Shown: positions 47,966 through 56,546 of the stretch, piece after piece
Position numbering within the stretch: the stretch's first letter is position 1
How the letters are laid out: every line of letters starts with the position of its first letter
NCBI RefSeq assembly: GCF_030408675.1
Contig: NZ_CP047200.1
Coordinates: 2,666,001 to 2,730,000 of the forward strand
Length of the DNA: 64,000 bases
Origin: Corynebacterium durum
GTDB lineage: Bacteria > Actinomycetota > Actinomycetes > Mycobacteriales > Mycobacteriaceae
Reading direction: 5' to 3'
Notes under the pieces: model-generated
What the model was told of the DNA's origin: nothing
What the model saw: only the letters and a program-made list of their open reading frames with translations
The model's database searches: none
Position numbers and translations under genes: made by a program

Positions 47966-48334
47966 CTAGGCAGACTCACCCACCGCCTCTCGCGCCATCA
48001 GAATATGGTTCCAGCGACATTTGGGGCACACCTCAACCGTATGCACAGTAAACGTGAGACCGCGTTGGACAAATGCCACAATTTCGTCTTCGTTCCGAGC
48101 AGTCCCTGACATGCGACCGAGTTCATCGCCAAACACCCACAGCACTTCTCGCAGCTTCGGGCTTTCGCAGATAGGGCAAAGGCGCCCCACCTGCTGTCCA
48201 TGAAAATTAGCTGCGGTGACCAGCAGAAAATCAGCGTCGCAGACCGTGTCACGCGTAATGGCACCCTGTCGCCACTGCACAAGAAGCTGCCTGCGGGCTA
48301 GCCTATGGCTCACTTCGCCGCGATAAACAACCAT
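47966..48334 (-). CDS. DUF5318 family zinc-ribbon-like protein
   Basis: A 122-residue protein. The helical N-terminus (VSHRLARRQLLVQWRQGAITRDTVCDADFLL) is followed by a four-cysteine ribbon formed by RLCPICESP and VEVCPKCRWNH. The family is DUF5318, conserved in mycolic-acid actinobacteria immediately upstream of the class A PBP gene; that synteny holds here. It probably binds zinc. Function is unknown; a link to cell-wall growth is inferred only from context. Confidence 0.82.
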   Translation of the reverse strand: MVVYRGEVSHRLARRQLLVQWRQGAITRDTVCDADFLLVTAANFHGQQVGRLCPICESPKLREVLWVFGDELGRMSGTARNEDEIVAFVQRGLTFTVHTVEVCPKCRWNHILMAREAVGESA

Positions 48335-48920
48335 TCCGCAAGTGTAGCCGTGTCCGGTGTCGCGTCACTGCCGTTGGACACGCACCGCTTATCGACGCCC
48401 AGCACGCCCTTCATCACAATCAGCCCAAGAAAGCATCAACTACAGCTTTTGACATAGATGGGCTGCATGTATGCACACACGCAGCTACACAACCATTAAC
48501 GCGGATGTGCCGATACCTGCATATACGTGGAAGAGTTTATTGTCCACAACTAAATATCACGACAAACAGTTTTGTTAGCAATAAGAAAAAAGCTTAGAAT
48601 AACTAAGGTTTTTATAAGAATGCTTTAGGCGTGCACACGGTTACAGTGACCGGATTTTCTACCCCCATTAGCTACCCCCGTTTTTCGATGCCGCAGCCAT
48701 CGTTGCAAGGCAAATTGTGAGCTAACTCACACGTTCGCAATCGGTTCAGAAAACTAACACTCGCTGCGGAAATCGCGCCTGCCTGCGCCTTTCATGAAAG
48801 AATCTTCATCGAAGGGGGACTTTTTCCCAGAATTATTGAATTGTCTACAATTTTACATTGACATAAAGCTGTCAAGGCACCTAAATCATTTATGATCCTA
48901 GTTTCTACCATCAACCAAAT
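48335..48920. promoter_or_regulatory. divergent control region DUF5318 / MarR
   Basis: 586 bases between divergent genes with no ORF of note. Near the MarR start there are two dyads: AATTGT-N2-ACAATT (48839-48852) and TTGACA-N6-TGTCAA (48858-48875). A candidate promoter CTGTCA (48869-48874) -N16- TATGAT (48891-48896) overlaps the second dyad, as expected for autorepression. An intergenic exact 13-base copy of the GGCGTCGATAAGC motif lies at 48387-48399 (reverse orientation). Confidence 0.5.
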
Positions 48921-49397
48921 ATGACTACGATAATGGCCATGACCGCCGCTACACCTGAATCAGTTGCCGCGCAGATCCGTCCTGCTCTGACTCAACTTTA
49001 TGTGATGTATTTCCGAATGGCAGAGCAGTCCGATCTGACCGGCCCGCAACTAACTATTATGACCCGGCTGAATAACCTGGGCGCTGCACGCATCAGTGAA
49101 ATTGCACGACTGGAGGGCATCCGCATGCCCACCGCCTCTAACGCACTCCACCAACTGGAGCAGCGTGGCATGGTCGAACGCATTCGGGACACTGAAGACC
49201 GCCGAGGCGTTCGTGTGACTCTCACCCCACTGGGAAAGAAGGAACTAGAACGCGTCGGTGACGAGCGCACGAAGCACCTGGCAGATATGTTGAGCAGCTT
49301 GCCGCCAGAGCACCTGGAAATAGCAGCCGATATCGCCCCGATAATCGAGCAATTGGCCGAATCCTACACCGAACGGATGCTGGCTAAGCGCAGCTAA
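48921..49397 (+). CDS. malR: MarR-family regulator, MalR-like
   Basis: A 158-residue winged-helix repressor. QLTIMTRLNNLGAARISEIARLEGIRMPTASNALHQLEQRGMVERIRDTEDRRGVRVTLTPLGKKELE covers the HTH and the wing with the DxRR motif. Position beside DUF5318 and the class A PBP matches cg3315 of C. glutamicum, named MalR and linked to envelope stress remodelling; that assignment rests on synteny. The start is uncertain: MTTIM at 48921 or MTAATPES at 48939, with no clear ribosome binding site. Two inverted repeats lie upstream as candidate operators. Confidence 0.8.
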   Translation: MTTIMAMTAATPESVAAQIRPALTQLYVMYFRMAEQSDLTGPQLTIMTRLNNLGAARISEIARLEGIRMPTASNALHQLEQRGMVERIRDTEDRRGVRVTLTPLGKKELERVGDERTKHLADMLSSLPPEHLEIAADIAPIIEQLAESYTERMLAKRS

Positions 49398-49845
49398 CAT
49401 TCCTTTGTCCAACACCCCAGGACTACAGCCTTTAAGGCCAAACCAATCTCGCCTTAAAGGAAATGTATGCCACTGGGGCTTTATTCTTTTTGCCACAATA
49501 CTTGCTCGGCGACAGTCACACGCTTTCTGCTGGCAAAAATGCTATCAGGCAGAGTCGGACATGAGATTTCCTTTGCTGTGGCTTAACGTTTCCACATTAA
49601 AACCTAGGCACTACCAGTACTTTTGTTCCCCTTCAAAATGGCTTTGAACACATATTTTTGTTCCCTCAGACTGGATTGACCACCAGATTCGGACGATTCA
49701 GTTAGTACCAGTGGAGAAACTGGTACTAGTTAGGAAACATCAGATGTGCTTAGGAACGAGGTTCTTTTTCAGCATCAGCCACAGCACCCCTGGGGTCAGG
49801 CATCGCGTGTAGCACTGTAAGGCGACGGTGGGGGAAGATATACCC
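49398..49845. promoter_or_regulatory. gap with two perfect inverted repeats
   Basis: 448 bases with no convincing gene. Two dyads stand out: CCTTTAAGGC / GCCTTAAAGG (49429-49438, 49451-49460; 12-base loop) just after malR, and TAGTACCAGT / ACTGGTACTA (49703-49712, 49719-49728; 6-base loop) about 120 bases before the next gene. Neither is followed by a T-tract, so they look like operators rather than terminators. Confidence 0.45.
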
Positions 49846-50277
49846 ATGGCCGATAGTCACCCCGAGAACACTGACTCGCTATCACGCATGGATCCACATG
49901 CGGAGTTTGATCCGTTGTTTCGCCTTGAGCGCAACCGCACTTCCACCCACAATGCGATTTCCTATGCTGTGGCGGTCCCAGCCATAACTTTCTTGGTTGC
50001 CTTTGTCATTGCCATGATTTCCAGGACTATGGGAGGGCCGCTATGCAACGCGGGTGTGTCCACATGGATTTGTTCGCGGACGTTTGAGGTACTGTTTCCG
50101 GCCATCCCTGGAGCGGTGGCCCTGGGTGGCACACTTCTGGGTGCATGGATCACGTACCGTGTGTGGGCGCATTACGGACGATGGCGTCCCTGGCTAGCAA
50201 TATTATGGGTGCTCGTACCCTTCACGCTGCTGTGGATGACGAGCTTTGGCACGATGCTCATTATTGGTCACCGCTAG
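49846..50277 (+). CDS. hypothetical membrane protein
   Basis: A 143-residue protein with a polar acidic N-terminus (about 35 residues) and three hydrophobic segments (about 47-67, 85-110 and 122-142). A Cys pair in the first outer loop (PLCNAGVSTWICSRTF) could form a disulfide. GGGGAAG precedes ATG 49846. No family is recognised. It is convergent with the MhuD-like gene. Confidence 0.65.
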   Translation: MADSHPENTDSLSRMDPHAEFDPLFRLERNRTSTHNAISYAVAVPAITFLVAFVIAMISRTMGGPLCNAGVSTWICSRTFEVLFPAIPGAVALGGTLLGAWITYRVWAHYGRWRPWLAILWVLVPFTLLWMTSFGTMLIIGHR

Positions 50278-50337
50278 GCACCGGCATAGTACTGACATAG
50301 TGCTGCTCGGTGCCTGACGCCGTGTGGTGAAAGTGGC

Positions 50338-50649
50338 CTAGCTCGTCGAGTCCAGTACGACTTCAAATTCCAGCAGCTCAGCCTTGATGGCCACTGGTGC
50401 CGGCTTCTCCGCTGGGTCACCTTGGTGGGCTTTACGGGCATCACCATCACGCCACGCCACGTAGGATTCTTCGTCCTCCCATTCTGTGAGAACGAAGTAT
50501 CGTTGTTCGCCAGCAGTGGGGCGGAGAAGTTTGAAACCTTTGAAGCCGGGGGCGTCGTCAACCACATGCTTGCGGGCAGCAAAGCGTTTTTCCAGCTCAG
50601 GCCCCTGCCCTTCAGGAACGGTGAGGGCGTTTATTTTGATAATGCTCAT
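50338..50649 (-). CDS. mhuD: MhuD-like heme-degrading monooxygenase (ABM family)
   Basis: A 103-residue antibiotic-biosynthesis-monooxygenase fold protein, cytoplasmic. Aligned from memory with M. tuberculosis MhuD it is similar along its whole length (SIIKINALTVPEGQGPELEKRF, APGFKGFKLLRP, LLEFEVVLD) and keeps the heme-pocket residues at the same numbers: Asn7, Arg22, Trp66 and His75 (axial ligand). MhuD opens heme to mycobilin and frees iron. Start at ATG 50649. It lies 10 bases downstream of trhO, one operon, next to a siderophore-interacting protein gene. Corynebacteria are better known for HmuO; this would be a second heme degrader. Confidence 0.8.
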   Translation of the reverse strand: MSIIKINALTVPEGQGPELEKRFAARKHVVDDAPGFKGFKLLRPTAGEQRYFVLTEWEDEESYVAWRDGDARKAHQGDPAEKPAPVAIKAELLEFEVVLDSTS

Positions 50650-50659
50650 GCGGCACAGC

Positions 50660-51574
50660 TTACTCTGCATGCAGGTTAGCGTGAATGATATTTAAACACT
50701 CGGGGTTGCCACAGTAGCGAGTTTCGGGGTTGTCATAGCAGTCGGGACACATGAGTCGGAGTTCCCGGCAGTCCTCATTGCCACAGTGCTCGAATTTGTT
50801 ACTGGGGGCTCCACAGTGAATACAGTGCCCAAGTTCTTTCGCGTCGGTGCCAAATTCCATGTGCATGCGACGGTCGAAAACGTAGAGTGACCCTTCCCAT
50901 AGGCCCTTGTTGCCGTATTTTTCGCCGTAACGGACGATACCGCCATCGATCTGATAGATCTCGTTGAAGCCTCGGTTTTTCATCAGGGCAGAGAGGATTT
51001 CGCAGCGGATACCTCCAGTGCAATAGGTGATTACCGGCTTATCTTTCAGGTCGTCGTATTTGCCTGATTCGATTTCCTGAATGAAGTCGTGCGTGGTGTT
51101 TACATCAGGGACAATGGCGCCTCGGAAGCGCCCAATCTCGGCTTCCATGGCATTGCGTCCGTCGAAAAACACAACATCATCGCCGCGTTCTTCGACGAGC
51201 TTGTTTACTTCCTCCGGTGTGAGGTGCACGCCACCGCCAACAACGCCGTGAGCATCAACTTCCAGTTCATCGGCGGCACCGAATGCGACGATCTCATCCC
51301 GAACCTTCACGCTCAGTCGTGGGAAGTCGTCCGCGCCCCCTTCGGACCATTTAAATTCCATACCTTTAAAGCCCGGATATTCTTTGGTCACACGAGCATA
51401 GCGTTTACAGGCTGCAATGTCACCGCCAACTGTGCCATTGATCCCATGCTTAGAGATGAGGATTCGGCCGGTGAGGCCCAGTGATTCACACAGCGCGCGT
51501 TGCCACAGCATCACGGCCGTTGGATCAGCGATGGGCGTGAACTTGTAGTAAAGAAGAATCTTGCTGATAGCCAC
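50660..51574 (-). CDS. trhO: tRNA uridine(34) hydroxylase TrhO (rhodanese family)
   Basis: Oxygen-dependent hydroxylation of U34 in tRNA (5-hydroxyuridine). The N-terminal acylphosphatase-like part ([47 protein letters not shown]) and the rhodanese domain with active loop YCTGGIRCE are family hallmarks. The C-terminal Cys-rich module has CIHCG, CGNEDC, CPDC and CGNPEC, probably zinc binding. GTG 51574 (VAISKILL) is the likely start; longer in-frame extension is not conserved-looking. 304 residues is typical. Confidence 0.9.
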   Translation of the reverse strand: MAISKILLYYKFTPIADPTAVMLWQRALCESLGLTGRILISKHGINGTVGGDIAACKRYARVTKEYPGFKGMEFKWSEGGADDFPRLSVKVRDEIVAFGAADELEVDAHGVVGGGVHLTPEEVNKLVEERGDDVVFFDGRNAMEAEIGRFRGAIVPDVNTTHDFIQEIESGKYDDLKDKPVITYCTGGIRCEILSALMKNRGFNEIYQIDGGIVRYGEKYGNKGLWEGSLYVFDRRMHMEFGTDAKELGHCIHCGAPSNKFEHCGNEDCRELRLMCPDCYDNPETRYCGNPECLNIIHANLHAE

Positions 51575-51650
51575 AGATATCAAGCCTAGTACGCAGTGAC
51601 CAACCGCGGGCAGCCGCGTTTGGTGAATTACCACTCCCCACATACATAAA

Positions 51651-51669
51651 ATAGGATAGGCTTGCCTTT
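51651..51669 (+). promoter_or_regulatory. DtxR-like iron box at the siderophore-interacting protein
   Basis: ATAGGATAGGCTTGCCTTT matches about 12-13 of 19 bases of the DtxR consensus, with both half-site cores present. It ends exactly at the ATG, so a bound repressor would cover the start region and the gene may be leaderless. Confidence 0.5.
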
Positions 51670-52521
51670 ATGTCTGTACGAAACACGCTGTACCATGCCA
51701 CAGTCAAGGGTATGCGTAAGCTTTCCAGCGCACGCATGGACTTGCCCGACGTCGATATGAAAACCGACCTGGTACGTGCGCGCGTCGTCAGCAATCAGGA
51801 GCTGGCCCCACAGCTGCGACGCCTCACCCTGACAGCACCGGAGTTTGCCTCTGTGACATTAACCGGAGCCGATGAGTATGTCGGATTGCTGATGCCGCGC
51901 CAAGGAAAGCTCACCATGCCCGATCCGACCATTGCCAACATTCGTGCGGCCGTGAAAGAGATACCCGAAGACAACCGACCGTATTTACGCTGGTACACGA
52001 TCCGGGAGTTACATCGCGACACCGCCGAAGTTGACATAGACATTGTCACTCACGGTGACAGCGGACCTGGTTCCATCTGGGCAGCAGCGGCCGAACCCGG
52101 TAGCGACGTCGGCGTGCGGTTCATCGGTGCCTCCCACTATCCACACCAGGGACCCCAACTGTATGTGGCTGACCCCACAGCCATGCCAGCCCTGCGTGCA
52201 ATCCTCGCCGACATGGATGCCGATACTCGTTCCAAAACCCACGTAATCTGCGTCAGCCATTCCGACGATCTGCTCGAACCAGGTGAACTTCCTGATGTCG
52301 CCTCATTCACGCGTATCGATGCCGCCCCAGCCACCGCGCCCAGCGCGCTCACTGACGTTTTCGCGTCACCACCGTGTGACGTTGATTCCCTGACCTATGC
52401 GTGGCTTTGTGGGGAATCCTCTATTGCCACGACGGCGCGTCGCCTGTTGGTCAAGCAGGGCATGGATAAGAAAAAGATCTTCTTCTCCGGATATTGGAAG
52501 TTAGGGGTTGAACGATCCTAA
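51670..52521 (+). CDS. siderophore-interacting protein (ViuB-type ferric reductase)
   Basis: A 283-residue cytoplasmic flavoprotein of the FAD/NAD(P)H-binding SIP family, which releases iron from ferric siderophores by reduction. The FAD motif is RPYLRWYTIRELH (RxYTxR), GDSGPGSIWAAAAEPGSDVGV marks the second FAD segment, and LYVADPTAMPALRAIL and YAWLCGESSIATTARRLLVKQGMDKKKIFFSGYWKLG mark the NAD(P)H part. The immediate upstream iron box and neighbouring MhuD-like gene support an iron role. Confidence 0.9.
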   Translation: MSVRNTLYHATVKGMRKLSSARMDLPDVDMKTDLVRARVVSNQELAPQLRRLTLTAPEFASVTLTGADEYVGLLMPRQGKLTMPDPTIANIRAAVKEIPEDNRPYLRWYTIRELHRDTAEVDIDIVTHGDSGPGSIWAAAAEPGSDVGVRFIGASHYPHQGPQLYVADPTAMPALRAILADMDADTRSKTHVICVSHSDDLLEPGELPDVASFTRIDAAPATAPSALTDVFASPPCDVDSLTYAWLCGESSIATTARRLLVKQGMDKKKIFFSGYWKLGVERS

Positions 52522-52561
52522 TAGCCGTTCCACTACATAGCCCAAGAAAATGCGCTCCTAG

Positions 52562-55500
52562 TTAGGCGTCCTCAATCTCCAGAAGGGCTAGGGTCGAGTG
52601 CTTGCGATCAAAGCACTGTACCACCGCAGCCCCTCCAATGTAGTCTTGAATGGTTTGCAGCATTTTTTCCGGCGTGGCCAGCACCATATGGAAGCCAAAT
52701 TCGTTGAACACATCCATACCGCGGCGTGTGAACTGTGAATCGGCGCGGTCGAATGCCTCATCAAGGATGACCGTGCCAAAGCGGGAGAACTGCTTGCCGT
52801 CGTGCTCAATCGTGCAGTTCTTCGCACGACTGGTACTCAGCCCAGCACCAGTGAGTTGATACCGCAGGGCAGCGGCAAGGCAGAAGAAGACCAGCTTCTG
52901 TGCCTGTCCGCCGGAGAGCCCTTGGGCGGAGTCATACACAGCACCACGCGTCCCGTCGGCATTGTGCTCCACTCCCAGGAACGTCACATGCTTGCGGGTG
53001 TCCAAGCGCAGACGGTAAATGCGTTCGGGGGTTTCGTCGGTGATCTTCAACATCTCGATCACCGCCCGCAGCTTGAGAAAACGCTCTTCACTGGCCAGAG
53101 TGGATTCGTCATTTAGCACACCATCCACCACTTCTTTGAGCTTGGCCATAAACTCACGCGCCTCGGCGGGCTGAGATTCCCGAACTTCAATCTGCAGGTG
53201 AGTATCCGGCTCGAACTCGGCGGCCATCAGCGAGGCATTGATGGGTTCGATACCGTCGCGAATGGCCTGGGTGGCGCGTTGAATCTGTAGCAGCAGACGG
53301 TTCAGGTTGTTTTGCGTTTGGGAACGCAACAGCTCCAAGAAGCGCGCCTCGAATGCCGGGAGGTCATCATTTTCCAAGCGATGCAGCAATGCGATGAAGT
53401 CCCCGCGATACTCCTGTTCAGGGAACAGGTCTCCTCGCCGTTCCGGCCATTGTTGCAGGAATTCAAGCATCACCTGTGCGGTTTTCCGCTCCTGTTCGTG
53501 GAGTTTCCTGGCCAATGCCTGCTGTGCGGAATTCAACGCATCCAGCATCTTCTTCTGCACGTCCACAACGTTATCGGCACGAATTTTACGAGTGAAGGTT
53601 CCAACAAGCTCATTGAGGCGCTGTACGACCTCCTCAGGAACACTTCTGTTGATTTTTTGGCGTTCCTCCAGTTGGGCAATCAACTCCTCGGCTTGACGGA
53701 GTTCCCTGCGCAAACCACCCAACACGTCACGCGCCTCATCTTCTTGCTGTTTGAGTTTCTCCTGCTCAAACACCACACGATCCCGCTGGTCTTGGAGGGT
53801 CTTCAATTCTGGGTTGCTGTCGGTGAGTTCATCCACCACGGTTTGCCGCTGGCTGACGGCCTGTGCGGCTGCGGTTGTGTCAATCGCCGCGAAGTTTTCC
53901 ACAGCAAGAAGGGTGTTACAGGCGTGGTGGCGGGTTGCCTCTTCTTTGACGGAGTCCTCGAATCCCTCGGAATCCGCGAAGCGTTTAGCCAGTTCGGCTT
54001 TTGCCATCCGAATCTGCTCACGTAGGGAATCGATTTTGTCATCGTAACTTGTGCTGAGCACCCAGCTGGAGCGGTCGTCGATCTGCGTGCGGTCGTCTTT
54101 TTCGTGGCGGAAATCGTTTCTGAACTGGCCGTTTCGCGTCACCGCCCTGCGTGTTTTGCGCAACTCGGCCACCGTGTCCACACACTCGTAGTCGAAGCGA
54201 GAGGATAGTTCGGATTGCAGCCAGGTAAAAAACCGTCCTGGTGTGACGTCAATTTTAGAACCTAAGCTACCCGCGGCAAAGGAAGACGGGATGCGCCGCG
54301 CCAGATCAGAAGTAAACCGGATGTAGACCAGCCGTGCCCCCAGATTCATCGCATCAATGGCATCGCTGACGCGGGCATAGTATTCCTCCGGCACAATAAG
54401 GGTGCGGGCAAAGCCACCAAGCACGCGTTCCGCCGCAGGCTGCCAATTGGTTTCGCTGTCGCGCATGGTCAGCAAATCAGCCACAAAAGGCAGCTCGTTT
54501 TCCTCGATCTCCACAAATTCCGCTACTCGACGCCGCGCCTCCAGCAAACGCTGGTCCATAGGGGACCGGTAGGTACGCACGAAATCCAGCTCTTGTTGCA
54601 GGCGCGTGACCGTTTCCTGCGTGGTGTTTAATGCCCCATACAGCGCCTGCCTGCGTTCGCTGTATTTTGATGCCTTGAGGACCAGTTCCGTGGTGAGTTC
54701 CTGCAACTGCAGGCGCAGATTCGTGAAGTCTTCACTGGTATTGGGAACAACAGCACCAACCACCCTGGTTGATTTTTCGAATAGTTCCCGAGCAGATTGG
54801 ATGCTTTCTAGCTGTTGCTTGGCTTGAGTGAGGTCATGCTGGGCTTGAAGCAACCCAATATTTTCATGCCCATGAATCTGCACTTGGAGCTGATCATAGG
54901 TGGTTTTCAGATCCGCAGCCTGGGTGGAAATATCCTCCAAGGTGGCTTGCTGCACGGCAATGTCACCAGTGATTCTTTCCCATTTTGTTCGTTCCAAGGC
55001 GAGCCGATGGTGGGTGACGTATGCATCAAGATGGGTTTGTTCTTCTTCACGGAGCGTTGTTTCTGCGGTGAGGCGCGCAATATCCTCGTCAGCGCTGCGA
55101 ATGGGCTCCAGTGCCTCAATTTGCATCCGCGCCGTGTGTACCCCCTGGTAGGCGGCGTTGAGTTCTGTGAACTTTTCCACGGCATCAGCTGCCGTTTTGA
55201 GGGTCGGTGGTTCGGGAAGCATGAAGTCTCGCATGAGTGCATTCAGATCCCCCAAAGACTTCGCTGATTGTGTGCGGTGGAGCAGGGTGAGCGCTGCTTG
55301 GTCGGCGATCCCGAGTTCCCTGCGGAAGACGTTCATAAAGGGGGAGTGGCTGCGTTGAACAGCCAACGCATCCTTGTGCTGCTGTTTGGCCTTACGCAAG
55401 TCAAGACCTTCTTTTGCGAGGTCATTAAATTCCCACAACTCAGCAACGCGGGGTACAAGCACAAACAGATTCACAATATCGGTGGGTTGATGGCAATGCG

Positions 55501-55897
55501 CACTGAGGAACATCAACCGTAGGGCGGTCACTGTTGCCCCTTCACCGTCCTCGTAAGTCAACGCCACCCCAGACCAGGTCGCGCCGGTACGCAGGTAGGA
55601 CTGGGTGAGCTCGTCAATGTCCTCCGAATGCTCTCGACGCCATGCACCGCGGCAATAGGTAATCAAGTTACGGCCCGATTTAGTGCCGGGATCCTGAGCC
55701 GCTGCGTTGAAACGCATGGTGCTGGGCGGAACGAGGACGGCAGACACGGCGTCGATAAGCGTGGACTTGCCGGATCCGGACGCACCAGTGACCAGGTAGC
55801 CTTCCCGTGCCACCGGAACTGTATGCACGCCGCTGAATGTGCCCCAGTTGTACACCTGAATTGATGAAAGGCGGAATTGACCTGGGATTTTATTCAT
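52562..55897 (-). CDS. mksB: MksB/JetC SMC-like condensin ATPase
   Basis: A 1111-residue MukB-like SMC protein. Walker A is GASGSGKSTLIDAV (about residues 38-50), long coiled coils run through about 230-470 and 620-880, a hinge-like region lies between, and the C-terminal head carries the signature GLSGGQAQKLVFF and Walker B FGTVILDEAFDRAD. It is the motor of MksBEF, which loads on and extrudes DNA loops; with the nuclease MksG/JetD the complex cleaves plasmids (Wadjet). It overlaps mksE by 8 bases. Downstream there is no mksG: the next gene ends 40 bases away on the other strand. Confidence 0.92.
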   Translation of the reverse strand: MNKIPGQFRLSSIQVYNWGTFSGVHTVPVAREGYLVTGASGSGKSTLIDAVSAVLVPPSTMRFNAAAQDPGTKSGRNLITYCRGAWRREHSEDIDELTQSYLRTGATWSGVALTYEDGEGATVTALRLMFLSAHCHQPTDIVNLFVLVPRVAELWEFNDLAKEGLDLRKAKQQHKDALAVQRSHSPFMNVFRRELGIADQAALTLLHRTQSAKSLGDLNALMRDFMLPEPPTLKTAADAVEKFTELNAAYQGVHTARMQIEALEPIRSADEDIARLTAETTLREEEQTHLDAYVTHHRLALERTKWERITGDIAVQQATLEDISTQAADLKTTYDQLQVQIHGHENIGLLQAQHDLTQAKQQLESIQSARELFEKSTRVVGAVVPNTSEDFTNLRLQLQELTTELVLKASKYSERRQALYGALNTTQETVTRLQQELDFVRTYRSPMDQRLLEARRRVAEFVEIEENELPFVADLLTMRDSETNWQPAAERVLGGFARTLIVPEEYYARVSDAIDAMNLGARLVYIRFTSDLARRIPSSFAAGSLGSKIDVTPGRFFTWLQSELSSRFDYECVDTVAELRKTRRAVTRNGQFRNDFRHEKDDRTQIDDRSSWVLSTSYDDKIDSLREQIRMAKAELAKRFADSEGFEDSVKEEATRHHACNTLLAVENFAAIDTTAAAQAVSQRQTVVDELTDSNPELKTLQDQRDRVVFEQEKLKQQEDEARDVLGGLRRELRQAEELIAQLEERQKINRSVPEEVVQRLNELVGTFTRKIRADNVVDVQKKMLDALNSAQQALARKLHEQERKTAQVMLEFLQQWPERRGDLFPEQEYRGDFIALLHRLENDDLPAFEARFLELLRSQTQNNLNRLLLQIQRATQAIRDGIEPINASLMAAEFEPDTHLQIEVRESQPAEAREFMAKLKEVVDGVLNDESTLASEERFLKLRAVIEMLKITDETPERIYRLRLDTRKHVTFLGVEHNADGTRGAVYDSAQGLSGGQAQKLVFFCLAAALRYQLTGAGLSTSRAKNCTIEHDGKQFSRFGTVILDEAFDRADSQFTRRGMDVFNEFGFHMVLATPEKMLQTIQDYIGGAAVVQCFDRKHSTLALLEIEDA

Positions 55898-56546
55898 GAG
55901 TTACGGTCTCCCCACTGTCATCATCGTCATCATCCAGCAACGATGCGAAACTATCCGACACCGCCGCAACTTCCTCTGCTGTGAAAATGAGCCGCAACAC
56001 GGGTGAAATTTCAAACCGGTCTTCCGTGGTGGTGGTGCGCACAATGGACCGATCTTTCATCTTGTTCCATGCAGCCTGAAACTTCTTCCTCTGCGCGGCC
56101 TTGTCATTGCCCGCCGCAGATTGGTAGGGCAGTGTTGCTTCAAATACCTCTTCCTCCCCGACCACGGCGCGCTCATTTGGGCTGGTCATCACCAACATGT
56201 GCCGCAGATGCAGAAGCACAACAGTCTCCATGAACGTCAGGGGGTGTTTGCGCATGAGTATGCGCGAGCCCTCGATATCTGTATCCCAATTTTTTGCGTA
56301 GGCCACGCCAGCGGAATCGTCGACAATTAGCGTTAAAAATAGGTTGTCCAGCTGCTGCGCCAGCACCTCGCGGTTCGCCGACACAGTGCGGAAAATTTCC
56401 GGTTGCTTATCTACCGAAATAAACGGGCCACGCAACAGGGCCGCAAAAGCCTGCCGCTGAGCTGCGGTGAGGGTGCCCGTGTCAGTTTCGTGAAGCTGCG
56501 ATATCTCCGGCCCCGATGAGGTTTTCTCCACTCCATGCTTAGCCAT
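55890..56546 (-). CDS. mksE: MksE/JetB kite-type subunit (DUF4194)
   Basis: A 218-residue winged-helix kite subunit. LTAAQRQAFAALLRGPFISVDKQPEIF, the conserved core MRKHPLTFMETVVLLHLRHMLV, and the wing KMKDRSIVRTTTTEDRFEISPVLRLIF fit DUF4194. The C-terminus is a run of six aspartates (LDDDDDDSGE). It bridges MksF to the MksB head. Eight-base overlaps with both neighbours show translational coupling. Confidence 0.9.
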   Translation of the reverse strand: MAKHGVEKTSSGPEISQLHETDTGTLTAAQRQAFAALLRGPFISVDKQPEIFRTVSANREVLAQQLDNLFLTLIVDDSAGVAYAKNWDTDIEGSRILMRKHPLTFMETVVLLHLRHMLVMTSPNERAVVGEEEVFEATLPYQSAAGNDKAAQRKKFQAAWNKMKDRSIVRTTTTEDRFEISPVLRLIFTAEEVAAVSDSFASLLDDDDDDSGETVTHE

